A stretch of 64,000 bases of DNA from Nocardia nova (GTDB taxonomy: Bacteria; Actinomycetota; Actinomycetes; Mycobacteriales; Mycobacteriaceae): contig NZ_PSZE01000021.1 in assembly GCF_002933465.1 (NCBI RefSeq), forward strand, positions 44,827 through 108,826, written 5' to 3'. Each line of letters starts with the position of its first letter. The stretch's first letter is position 1. Under the pieces are notes generated by a model. It saw nothing but the letters and a program-made list of their open reading frames with translations, ran no database searches and was not told the origin of the DNA. Position numbers and translations under genes: made by a program. This document shows, in pieces, positions 40,773 through 48,987 of the stretch.

Positions 40773-42310
40773 TGACATCCGGCACACAGCACCACACCAC
40801 CCGCATCCGGCTCCTACGCACCTGGCGGCCGGAAAAGCTCTGGCGCACAGCGCTATCGACGGCCGTCGTCTCGATCGTGGCGGTTCTGGCGATCGCCGAG
40901 TCACCGGTGCTGTCGCTGACGGCGATGCTGTGCGTCGTCGCCGCGACGCTGGCCATGATCGGGACGGGAGTGCGCCGGCATCGGCCGCCCGCACCGGCGG
41001 CCTGGTATCTGCTCGCCCTCTCCGGCGTCTTGTTCGCCGCCGGAACACTGCTGCGCGATTTCACCGGCAGCGGCTTTCCGCCGTACGACGATCTGGCGTC
41101 GCTGGCCGGTTACTGTGGCGTCGGAGTCGCGGCGTTCCTCTGGTTGTGGCCGCGGCGCTCCAGTTGTCAGCGCGATCTGGTCCTGGATTCGGGTTTGATC
41201 GCGCTCGGCGCCCTGCTCGCCTCGTGGACCTTTCTCATCTCCCCCGTTTTGCACAACACCCGGCAGTGGGACGCCGCAGCGCTGATCATGCCGATCTATC
41301 CCGTGATCGACGCCTTGCTGCTGACGCTGGTCACCCACTCCGTAGTCACGTCCTCGCGCTCGGAGACCTCGTTGCGGCTGGTACACGTCGGTCTGCTGGT
41401 GATCCTGGTGGCCGATCTCGGCTACAACCTGCGGTCCGCCGGCTCCGTGCATCTCGACGCGCGCATGCTGTTGACGCCCCTGCTCCTCGCCTATGCGATG
41501 GTCGGGCTGGCGGCGCTGCATCCGACCATGGTCACGCTGGGCGGCGCCCGGCGGGTGCATCCGCACCGGTCTCGCCAGCGCGCCAGCGTGATCGCGGTGA
41601 CGCTGGTGGTCGCGTCACTGGTGCCGACCGTCGGCGCGCGGGTCGGCACGGTGGACCGGGTGGTGGTGTCCGCCCTGCTCGCCACCCTGCTGGTGGGTGT
41701 GCTGGTGCGCAGTGAGCGCGCGATCGTGCGCAGCGCGCGCAGCGAACGCCGGGCCCAGTACCAGGCCGACCACGACATGCTCACCGGCCTGCTCAACCGG
41801 TCGGCGTTGCTGCGCGCCCCGGCGCGCAATCGCGAACTGTGGACCGGGCGCCCGACCTGCCTGCTGTTCCTCGATCTGGACGGCTTCAAGACCATCAACG
41901 ACAGCTACGGCCACACGGTCGGCGACGAACTCATCGCGAATGCCGCCGCCCGCATCCGCCGCGTCATCCACCGCGACGACGTCGCGGCCCGCTACGGCGG
42001 TGACGAATTCGTGGTGCTGGCCGGCGCCAACCGCGCCGAGGCGGCGGTTCTGGCCGAGAAACTGCTGGCCGCCTTCGGCAAACCCTTCGAACTGTCGGTC
42101 ACCGAGGTGACCATCGGCGCGAGCATCGGCATCGCCTGCAGCGGCCCGCGCAGCACCGATGCCACCCTCTACGACCTACTGCGCGAAGCGGATTCGGCCA
42201 TGTATCACGCCAAGGACTATTCGCTCGGCTGCGCCTTCTACGACGACCTGCGCCACCTTCCCCAGGCCGAGTGCCGACGGCGAGTGCGCCGGCACGAACC
42301 GGCGGTGTGA
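40772..42310 (+). CDS. Membrane-bound diguanylate cyclase (GGDEF)
   Basis: The 512-residue protein has about ten hydrophobic spans (about 28-320), a short coiled linker (RSARSERRAQYQADHDMLTG) and a C-terminal GGDEF domain. FLDLDGFKTINDSYGHTVGDE binds metal and GTP, and the active loop is RYGGDEFVVLA (about 407-417). The inhibitory I-site RxxD is replaced by HRDD, so product inhibition is probably lost. It makes c-di-GMP. The N-terminal spans look like a sensor, perhaps for a polyamine or a membrane lipid. It is the third gene of the arginine decarboxylase operon. Confidence 0.88.
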   Translation: MTSGTQHHTTRIRLLRTWRPEKLWRTALSTAVVSIVAVLAIAESPVLSLTAMLCVVAATLAMIGTGVRRHRPPAPAAWYLLALSGVLFAAGTLLRDFTGSGFPPYDDLASLAGYCGVGVAAFLWLWPRRSSCQRDLVLDSGLIALGALLASWTFLISPVLHNTRQWDAAALIMPIYPVIDALLLTLVTHSVVTSSRSETSLRLVHVGLLVILVADLGYNLRSAGSVHLDARMLLTPLLLAYAMVGLAALHPTMVTLGGARRVHPHRSRQRASVIAVTLVVASLVPTVGARVGTVDRVVVSALLATLLVGVLVRSERAIVRSARSERRAQYQADHDMLTGLLNRSALLRAPARNRELWTGRPTCLLFLDLDGFKTINDSYGHTVGDELIANAAARIRRVIHRDDVAARYGGDEFVVLAGANRAEAAVLAEKLLAAFGKPFELSVTEVTIGASIGIACSGPRSTDATLYDLLREADSAMYHAKDYSLGCAFYDDLRHLPQAECRRRVRRHEPAV

Positions 42311-42317
42311 AGAGGCG

Positions 42318-43181
42318 TCACACCGCGGGGGCGAGCGCGAAACGGTCGGCGAATTCCGACATCTGATTGTGTTGCTGTGCGGGTTCGGCTCCGGCGAATC
42401 CGACGACGAGGCGGTGCACACCGTGCTCGGCGAGTTGTCCGGCACGGTCGACGGAGATATCGGCCGATCCCCACCGCGTGTACTCGAGAGCCGCGGGGTC
42501 ACGGCCCGCCTCGACAGCGGCCTCGCGCGCCAGCGCGAACTGCCGGTCGCGCTCGGCTTCGGTCAGCATGCCGCCGGCGAAATAGCCGTTGCCGCGCCGC
42601 CCGGCACGACGCGCGGCCGCCGCGCTGGAACCTCCGACATGGATGGGAAGTTCGCTCCCGCCGTGCGGTTTGGGGTAGCTGCACAGATCGTCGAAGGTGA
42701 AGAACTCACCACGGTGGCTGACCCCCTCCGCACCGCCCGACCACAGCAGCCGCAGCACGTCGATCGCCTCGTCGGTGCGGCGGCCGCGGGTGCGGTAGTC
42801 GACCCCGATCGCCCGAGCCTCCCCAGGCAAACTGCCGAGGCCGACGGTGAGCAGCCGCATCCGACCGCGGGACAACACGTCGATCGTCGCCAAGCGCTTG
42901 GCCAGCACGACCGGATGGCGGTAGGGCAGTAACAACACACCCGTACCGAGCAGAAGCCGCTGGGTGGCCGCCGCGACGAAGCTCAGGCAATCGAGCGGAT
43001 CGAAATACGGCAGGGTGGGCGGCAATTCGCCCGCGCCGTAGTCCGCCCCCGGATACAGCGCGATGTGATCCTGTACGTAGAGCCCTTCGAATCCACAGTC
43101 CTCGGCGTGCCGGGCGAAGGCGACGAGCCGATCGGGATCGGTGCCGTTGAACGCCGTGCTGTAGCTGACCGCGAAACGCAT
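42318..43181 (-). CDS. LLM class F420-dependent oxidoreductase
   Basis: The 287-residue TIM-barrel protein starts at ATG 43181 (GGAGGG 9 bases upstream; the longer frame is rejected). It has RFAVSYSTAFNGTDPDRLVAFARHAE, GLYVQDHIALYPGADYGAG, LLLGTGVLLLPYRHPVVLAKRL and GRMRLLTVGLGSLPGEARAIG, typical of luciferase-like F420 oxidoreductases of mycobacteria. Substrate unknown. The upstream MerR-type regulator gene is on the same strand, 16 bases away, and probably controls it. Its stop lies 7 bases from the convergent GGDEF stop. Confidence 0.88.
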   Translation of the reverse strand: MRFAVSYSTAFNGTDPDRLVAFARHAEDCGFEGLYVQDHIALYPGADYGAGELPPTLPYFDPLDCLSFVAAATQRLLLGTGVLLLPYRHPVVLAKRLATIDVLSRGRMRLLTVGLGSLPGEARAIGVDYRTRGRRTDEAIDVLRLLWSGGAEGVSHRGEFFTFDDLCSYPKPHGGSELPIHVGGSSAAAARRAGRRGNGYFAGGMLTEAERDRQFALAREAAVEAGRDPAALEYTRWGSADISVDRAGQLAEHGVHRLVVGFAGAEPAQQHNQMSEFADRFALAPAV

Positions 43182-43197
43182 CCGGAAACCCTCCGAG

Positions 43198-43575
43198 TTA
43201 GCAGGTGAACGCACACTTCGGCGGCGGTCCGGTGACAGCGTCGATCCGGTCCGTCAGATGCCTGCGTGCGGCGCCGAGTCGAGCGATCGCGTCGTCGATC
43301 TCGGCCACTTTGCGACGCAGTGACTCGACCGATTCCGGGCATTCGTCACCCGACCCGTTGCCACCACGCAGACAGGTGACGAATGGTTGCGTGTCGGCCA
43401 GATCGAATCCCAGCTCCAGCAGATCCCGGATCTTGCGCACGACATCCACCTCGTGCTCGTCGTAGACGCGGTAGCCGTTCGCCGACCGTCGAGACCGGAC
43501 CAGACCCTGCTGCTCGTAGTACCGCAGCATCCGGGTGCTCGTCCCCACTCGCTCGGCCAGTTCTCCGATCAGCAT
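43198..43575 (-). CDS. MerR-family regulator with C-terminal Cys motif
   Basis: The 125-residue protein has an N-terminal MerR winged HTH (MLIGELAERVGTSTRMLRYY, YEQQGLVRSRRSANGYRVYD), a dimer helix and a C-terminal segment with CLRGGNGSGDECPES and PPPKCAFTC. Four Cys in the tail region resemble metal-sensing MerR members, but the spacing is unlike the standard CxxC loop. It precedes the F420-type oxidoreductase gene by 16 bases. Confidence 0.82.
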   Translation of the reverse strand: MLIGELAERVGTSTRMLRYYEQQGLVRSRRSANGYRVYDEHEVDVVRKIRDLLELGFDLADTQPFVTCLRGGNGSGDECPESVESLRRKVAEIDDAIARLGAARRHLTDRIDAVTGPPPKCAFTC

Positions 43576-43675
43576 GAATTCCCTCTCGCCACTGCAGCCG
43601 CCACGCTAAACGTTGTCATCGGTGTCAACGCAAGGCCGTGGCCGCGTATTCGGAGGAGCTGTGGCGTAGGGTCCG

Positions 43676-44440
43676 CTAGCCGGACAGTTCGTCGAGCAGG
43701 CGCCGGGCCTGTTCGAGTTCGGCCTGGAGTTGTTCGACCTTGGCGCGCTGAGAGTCGCGAACGGCGTCCAGGACAGAGTCGACGACCTCGGCGACCTCCG
43801 GATGCAGCAGCTTGGCGGCCTGCGCCACCGATGAACCCGCCACCGACAGTCCCTTGATCGTGCGCTTCTTGCCGTGCACCACGTCCACGGTCCATTCACC
43901 ATCGGTGGTGCCGGACAGGGTGACCGTCACCTCGGGGGCCTTGGATTTGCGGGCGGCCGCGGCCGACTTCTGGGGACGGGCGGGCGTGGCGGCGGGCTTG
44001 GCCGCTGGCTTCTGATCCGCATCAGGTTGCGGCGCAGGCGTTTTCGACGCCGCAGCGGGCACCGCTGCCGGAGCGGGCGGCGCGGATGGCGCGGTCACGG
44101 ACGACGACGTGCTCACTGCGGTGTCCTTCCTCGTTGCCGACGGCGTGGCGCCGGTGGTCTCGGATGTGGTGGTGCGCTTGTCCTTGCGAGCGGGCTTGGC
44201 CAATGTCACCTCGATCGGCGAGAACGACATGACATCCTTCGATCCGGTCGGCCGGACCTGCAGGAAATCGCCGTCGGCCGGATCACCGAGTGCGATCACC
44301 TTGCCCGAACGCCCCTCGGATACTCCCACTGCCGCAGGAGTGAACCACACCATGGGTGGCCGGCCGTCGGCGAGCTCGGCCGCTATCTGTCGAATCTCGG
44401 TGTCGGACAACGGTTGCGGTTTGGTTCGTGGGGACGACAT
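43676..44440 (-). CDS. Hypothetical protein with Ala/Pro-rich centre and coiled-coil end
   Basis: The 254-residue protein starts at ATG 44440 (MSSPRTKPQPLSDTEIRQIA). An N-terminal domain (about 1-85; PPMVWFTPAAVGVSEGRSGK, KVIALGDPADGDFLQVRPTG) is followed by an Ala/Pro/Lys-rich linker (about 90-175) and a C-terminal part (about 178-254). The latter reads VTVTLSGTTDGEWTVDVVHG and ends in a coiled coil (VEQLQAELEQARRLLDEL). The basic low-complexity linker suggests nucleic-acid or cell-wall binding. Not recognised as a named family. It is convergent with nothing and stands alone. Confidence 0.6.
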   Translation of the reverse strand: MSSPRTKPQPLSDTEIRQIAAELADGRPPMVWFTPAAVGVSEGRSGKVIALGDPADGDFLQVRPTGSKDVMSFSPIEVTLAKPARKDKRTTTSETTGATPSATRKDTAVSTSSSVTAPSAPPAPAAVPAAASKTPAPQPDADQKPAAKPAATPARPQKSAAAARKSKAPEVTVTLSGTTDGEWTVDVVHGKKRTIKGLSVAGSSVAQAAKLLHPEVAEVVDSVLDAVRDSQRAKVEQLQAELEQARRLLDELSG

Positions 44441-44900
44441 GGTGTACTCCGGGCGGGCTCGTAGACATCTGCGTGCCAAGAGCATGCCCCATGCCACCGA
44501 CAAGTCCACATCGTGCGCGGTACCCGGGTTCCGGACATCCTTTCGGCAACAGATCAGCGAACCGGCCGATCCGCGCGGGGCGAACCGGGCCGCCCGCCCG
44601 CTCGGAGCATTTCGATCAGCCGCACCCGCGGTAGAACTCCGTCCGGTCTCTCAGGTAGCGAATCACCGGCGACCAGCAGGTCACCACCGAAGGAACTACT
44701 GCAATGTTTCGGCGAACCGCCGGCCTCCCTCTTCGCCGGCGGCTGGGAAACCAGCGGCGTTCCGTCGCCTCCGATGCCATCGGCATGCTGCGCGAATGCG
44801 CCGGTGCGGGCCGAGATCGGCGCGCGCTCTGGCTCCCGGCGACCACGAACCGGTAGCGTGCGCTGTTCATGAGGAGTTCGGTGGTCGTCGAGGTCTGCCG
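44441..44900. other. Intergenic region with a possible small ORF
   Basis: These 460 bases between divergent genes hold no conserved gene I can name. A 50-codon frame at 44704-44856 is listed separately at low confidence. Confidence 0.4.
44704..44856 (+). CDS. Possible 50-residue Arg-rich ORF
   Basis: ATG 44704 has AAGGAA 9-10 bases upstream. The product MFRRTAGLPLRRRLGNQRRS ... MLRECAGAG ... LWLPATTNR is basic and Leu/Arg-rich. No family is recognised, and GC-rich DNA yields such frames by chance. It may be a leader peptide for the gene at 44901. Confidence 0.25.
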   Translation: MFRRTAGLPLRRRLGNQRRSVASDAIGMLRECAGAGRDRRALWLPATTNR

Positions 44901-45686
44901 ATGAGTTCGCGATATCTGCCCGGCCTCAGGGACGAGCGCCGCGCGGTGCTCGAATTCTGCGGGGAGTTGAACGAGGAGCAGTGGGCCGCGCCCAGCGCGG
45001 CCGCCGGATGGTCGGTGGCCGAGGTCGTCATTCACATGACGACAGGAGCGCGCGCGCTGCTCACCCCCAGCGCCGCCGCCATCGTGGCCACACGCGACCT
45101 CGAGCGCCTCAACGAACAGCTGGTGGACGAAAAACGTTCACACACAACGCGTCACGTGCTCCCGGACTTCGACGCCTGGTCGCGACGCGGCGTGCGGGCG
45201 CTGTCGGTGTTCACCGCGGCGGGGATACGGCGCGTACAGCTCCCGATCGGTGAGCTGGGCTGGTACCGGCTGGATCTGATTCCGGCGATGCTCCTCTTCG
45301 ACTGGCACACCCATCTGCGCCACGACATCGCGCCCGCGCTCGACCTTCCCCCGCCACCCACCGACGCCCTACGCATGAACGCCATCCTGACCTGGCTCAC
45401 CGTACTGCTGGAACGCTCCCATCGCGAGGCGCTGAGCTGGCTCGACGCCCCGGTGGCCCTGACCTTCACCGGGCCCGGCGGCGGTACCTGGCGGATCGAG
45501 CCGCGGGGCGGGCGGCTGCGGGTGCGGCCCGGTCAGGCCGCCGGCGCCGCCGCCCATATCGCCGCGCTGGCGCTGGAGTTTCCGCAGTGGGGCACCAGGC
45601 GGTTGCCGTGGCGGGCGGGCGCCGTCGCGATCACCGGCGACGCCGAGCTCGGCGCCCGCGTACTCGACGCGATCAATCTGGTCTGA
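44901..45686 (+). CDS. Mycothiol-dependent maleylpyruvate isomerase / DinB-type protein
   Basis: The 261-residue protein has an MDMPI_N/DinB-fold helical bundle. It shows VLEFCGELNEEQWAAPSAAAGWSVAEVVIHM (W-S-V-x-E-V-V-x-H: metal-binding His), EKRSHTTRHVLPDFDAWS and FDWHTHLRHDIA (two more His). The C-terminal part (about 170-258) is SCP2-like (WRIEPRGGRLRVRPGQAAG, ITGDAELGARVLDAINLV). Family members use mycothiol for isomerase or transferase reactions. It starts at ATG 44901. It precedes the DUF574 methyltransferase without obvious coupling. Confidence 0.8.
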   Translation: MSSRYLPGLRDERRAVLEFCGELNEEQWAAPSAAAGWSVAEVVIHMTTGARALLTPSAAAIVATRDLERLNEQLVDEKRSHTTRHVLPDFDAWSRRGVRALSVFTAAGIRRVQLPIGELGWYRLDLIPAMLLFDWHTHLRHDIAPALDLPPPPTDALRMNAILTWLTVLLERSHREALSWLDAPVALTFTGPGGGTWRIEPRGGRLRVRPGQAAGAAAHIAALALEFPQWGTRRLPWRAGAVAITGDAELGARVLDAINLV

Positions 45687-45803
45687 GCCCCCGATGTGCG
45701 TCCGCCTACCGGCGCGGCGTGGGCGTACAGTTGGGCTTCGACAAGATCGGCTCCGGGCCTCCGGTCCGGCGAGCCGATTCTCGATCGGCAAGAGGGGATT
45801 CGA

Positions 45804-46607
45804 GTGGACAGGCCAGCGTGGGCGCCCGAGGGCGTGGATATGCAGCGGCCCAGCCCGGCCCGGATGTACGACGCGCTCCTGGGCGGTTCCCACAACTTCG
45901 AAGTGGACCGGCAGGCTGCGGCGGCGGGGCGCAAGCTGGTGCCGGATCTGCCGCGGCTGGCTTTGAGCAACCGCGCTTTCCTGCGCCGCGCGGTCCGATT
46001 CATGATCGATTCCGGGATCCGGCAGTTCCTCGATGTCGGATCGGGTATTCCCACTGCGGGGAATGTGCACGAGGTCGCGCAGGATATCGATCCGTCGATC
46101 CGGGTGCTCTACGCCGACATCGACCCCGTCGCGGTCACCCATGCGGCCACCATCCTGCATGGCAACGACCGCGCGGACGCCATCGAGGCAGATCTGCGCA
46201 AGCCGGAGGAATTGCTCGGCCGTGCCCGCGCGACCGGCTTGATCGACTTCGATCGTCCCATCGGACTGCTGCTGGTCGCCGTGCTGCATCTGCTGCAGGA
46301 CGAGGAACGTCCGCGCGAGCAGGTCGCCGCACTGCGGGCAGCCGTGGCGCCGGGCAGCTATCTCGCGATCTCCCATCTGTCCTCGGCACACCGGCCGGAG
46401 GCGGCCGCCCGGATTCACAGGGAATCGACCAGCGGCGTCGGAATCCGTTTTCGCGACCGCGCATCCATCCTCGACATGTTCACCGGCTGGGAACCGGTCG
46501 AACCGGGGGTCGTCGAACTACCCCTGTGGCGCCCGGAATCCGAGCGTGACCTGCACGAAACACCGGGCCGTTCCCTCGGATTGGCCGGCGTGGGGCACAA
46601 GGTGTGA
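45804..46607 (+). CDS. SAM-dependent methyltransferase, DUF574 family
   Basis: The 267-residue protein starts at GTG 45804. It shows the DUF574 (Methyltransf_19) signature: PARMYDALLGGSHNFEVDRQAA, then FLDVGSGIPTAGNVHEVAQ (SAM-binding), RVLYADIDPVAVTHAATIL, DFDRPIGLLLVAVLHLLQD. These proteins are abundant in Nocardia and Streptomyces, and their substrates are mostly unknown. AGAGGGG lies 8 bases upstream. The following gene is a GGDEF protein, 30 bases away, so they may be cotranscribed. Confidence 0.85.
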   Translation: MDRPAWAPEGVDMQRPSPARMYDALLGGSHNFEVDRQAAAAGRKLVPDLPRLALSNRAFLRRAVRFMIDSGIRQFLDVGSGIPTAGNVHEVAQDIDPSIRVLYADIDPVAVTHAATILHGNDRADAIEADLRKPEELLGRARATGLIDFDRPIGLLLVAVLHLLQDEERPREQVAALRAAVAPGSYLAISHLSSAHRPEAAARIHRESTSGVGIRFRDRASILDMFTGWEPVEPGVVELPLWRPESERDLHETPGRSLGLAGVGHKV

Positions 46608-46637
46608 CGGGGTCCATGGGATAGGCAGGATTGCAGG

Positions 46638-47933
46638 GTGGGTTCGCGGGAGTTGGCGGCGCGGTGGGCCGACGCACTCGACGGAGTAGTCGCGCCGACG
46701 CTGACGCGGACCGAGACCGAGGCCCTGCTCACCGGCCTGTGCGAGGAACTGCTGGGCACGCTGCGCGGCACCGTCGGCATCGAGGCGGCACGGCTGGCCG
46801 CCTCGTCGCTGGTGGCCGCGAATTATCGCGACGATGCCGCGGTGAGCCGATCGGTCGCGGTGATCTGCCGCGATATGGTCGCCGAGATCTGCCCCGACCC
46901 CGGTGACCCCGGTTACGAAACCGTGCGCGACCGCGCCGTCACCGTGGCCGGGGAGTTCGCCGCCGGATTCACCGCGGCCCTGCGCGGTGCCGCTCTGGCC
47001 GAACAGGAGACCACGCTGAGCGCCGCACTGGCCGCGGCCCGTGAGGAACAAGCGCGGCGGCAGCTGTCGGAGGCCAGGTTCGGCGCCATCTTCGCCGGCG
47101 CCTCGGTGGGCATCGGCACCATCGACGCCGAGACCGGCAGAGTCCGCGACGTGAACGCCGCTTTCGCGGAGATGCTCGGTGTGCCGATCGACCTGATCAT
47201 CGGCCGGTCGGTGGCGGAGGTGCTGGGCGAGGACAACATCGGTGCGGCCTACATCCAGTTCGAGCAGTTGCTGAGCGGCGGTCTGGACCGGTTCCGGATG
47301 GAGACGTCGCTCACCCGGCCCGACGGGCACCATTCCGATATCGACCTGTCCATGTCGGTGGTGCGGGACACGCGCGGCAATGCGCGATTCCTGATCGGGG
47401 TGGCCGTCGACATCACCGAACGCAAGGCGCTGGCCGACCGGCTCTGGTACGAAGCCCATCATGACGACCTGACCGGGCTCGCGAATCGGCTGCTGTTCTT
47501 CGACCGGTTGGCGCAGGCCGAGCCCCCGATCGGACTGTGCTATCTCGACCTGGACGGGTTCAAGGAGATCAACGACGATTACGGGCACACCATCGGTGAT
47601 CGAGTGTTGCGCACGGTCGCCGAACGGCTGGGGGCGGCGGCCGAGCCCGATGGACTGGCCGCACGGATCGGGGGCGACGAGTTCATCGTGCTGATCGAGC
47701 GGTGCGCGGGGGAGGCGCAACTGGTCGACATGTCGTCCCGGCTGCTGGCGGCACTCGGCGAAGCCGTCGTGGTGGCCGGCGGGCCGATCACGGTGGGCGC
47801 CTCGATCGGAACCGCGCTGGTCACCCGGCAGCCCGAGGCGGTCGGCGATCTCATGCATGCCGTCGACACCGCGATGTACCGCAACAAGAGTGCGCGGCAA
47901 CGGCCGGGCAGCCGGTCACGCCTGCATCAGTGA
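46638..47933 (+). CDS. PAS-GGDEF diguanylate cyclase
   Basis: The 431-residue soluble protein has an N-terminal helical region (about 1-140; with AALAAAREEQARRQLSEA coiled coil), a PAS domain (about 145-260; FGAIFAGASVGIGTIDAETG, VDITERKALADRL) and a GGDEF domain (about 270-425; YLDLDGFKEINDDYGHTIGD, IGGDEFIVLIE). The active site GGDEF is intact, so c-di-GMP synthesis is expected. No RxxD I-site is seen before GGDEF. It starts at GTG 46638. It is the second cyclase in 6 kb. Confidence 0.87.
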   Translation: MGSRELAARWADALDGVVAPTLTRTETEALLTGLCEELLGTLRGTVGIEAARLAASSLVAANYRDDAAVSRSVAVICRDMVAEICPDPGDPGYETVRDRAVTVAGEFAAGFTAALRGAALAEQETTLSAALAAAREEQARRQLSEARFGAIFAGASVGIGTIDAETGRVRDVNAAFAEMLGVPIDLIIGRSVAEVLGEDNIGAAYIQFEQLLSGGLDRFRMETSLTRPDGHHSDIDLSMSVVRDTRGNARFLIGVAVDITERKALADRLWYEAHHDDLTGLANRLLFFDRLAQAEPPIGLCYLDLDGFKEINDDYGHTIGDRVLRTVAERLGAAAEPDGLAARIGGDEFIVLIERCAGEAQLVDMSSRLLAALGEAVVVAGGPITVGASIGTALVTRQPEAVGDLMHAVDTAMYRNKSARQRPGSRSRLHQ

Positions 47934-47940
47934 GCCGACA

Positions 47941-48900
47941 GTGGCGAGTGCGCTCGATCCGCGAAGTCGTGCCGGTCGATGCGGCGCCGCAACTGTGCCC
48001 GCCACGGCGGCGTCACCGATCTTCAGTCCCTCGTCCATCGCCGGCCTGGCCTCGATCCCCGACGCCGGGCTGCCCGAGCCCCGAGGCGTCGTCTCGGTGC
48101 GCGCACTACCGCAGGCGCCGCGGTCGGTGCCGACGGCGGCGGTCGTCGAGGGAACGTTCACCCCGCGCCGCATCGACAACGCGCTGACCGCCTTCGTCGT
48201 CGAGCATCCGCGGGCCCGGTTCGTGGTCGATCCCGGCGTCTGCCTGGACGCCGAACGGCGCGCGATCGCGCAACTCCCGGCGGTCCTGCGGGTCGCGGTG
48301 CGGCCACCGGCCGCAACCGTGGCGACCGTCGACTCGCTGCGCGAACACGATCCGCGACCGCTGGATTTCGCGCTACCCACCCACGCGCATTGGGATCATG
48401 TCTGCGGTCTGCTGGACCTGCCGGGGCTGCCTGTCCACATGCATCGCGTCGAGCGGCGGTGGATCATGTCGGGTCGGGTCGCGCCGGTCGGCGGCGTCCG
48501 CGATGCGTTGCGGGAGCGGCCCGTCGTCGAATACGACCTCGACGGACCGCCGGTGCTGACGTTCACCGCGAGCCACGATCTGTTCGGCGACGGGACCGTG
48601 GTGCTGGTGGACCTGTCCGGGCACACCCCCGGCAGTATCGGCATGCTCGCCCACACCCGGCGGGGCTGGGTCCTGCTCGCCGGAGATGCCGCCTGGCACC
48701 ACCTGCAGATCGACAAGATCCGCCAGAAGGCAAGCTACCCTGGCGGTTTCGCCGATGACGATCGCGATCTGACCTTCCGCACACTGCACCGGCTGCACCT
48801 GGCGCGCACGACGGTGACGGTGGTGCCGGCCCACGACCGCGCGGCCGCCCAGCGATTGCGGGCCGAGGACGAGCCCGCCGCCGTGGCGAACGACGGCTGA
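47941..48900 (+). CDS. MBL-fold metallohydrolase
   Basis: The 319-residue protein starts at GTG 47941, 7 bases after the PAS-GGDEF stop. Metal ligands are seen in THAHWDHVCGL (H-x-H-x-D-H), DLSGHTPGSIGML, LLAGDAAWH and VVPAHDRAAA. An Ala/Pro-rich N-terminus (about 1-75) precedes the fold. Reaction is unknown: lactonase, glyoxalase or RNase types share this pattern, but the lack of a fused domain excludes RNase J. It may be cotranscribed with the cyclase upstream. Confidence 0.83.
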   Translation: MASALDPRSRAGRCGAATVPATAASPIFSPSSIAGLASIPDAGLPEPRGVVSVRALPQAPRSVPTAAVVEGTFTPRRIDNALTAFVVEHPRARFVVDPGVCLDAERRAIAQLPAVLRVAVRPPAATVATVDSLREHDPRPLDFALPTHAHWDHVCGLLDLPGLPVHMHRVERRWIMSGRVAPVGGVRDALRERPVVEYDLDGPPVLTFTASHDLFGDGTVVLVDLSGHTPGSIGMLAHTRRGWVLLAGDAAWHHLQIDKIRQKASYPGGFADDDRDLTFRTLHRLHLARTTVTVVPAHDRAAAQRLRAEDEPAAVANDG

Positions 48901-48987
48901 GGTCGCGGCGGTTCGGCACCTTCGACCGGTCCAGCAAGCCCCGGGTGGCTATGGACCGGCGGGCCACTCGCTCGCGACCATGGCCTC

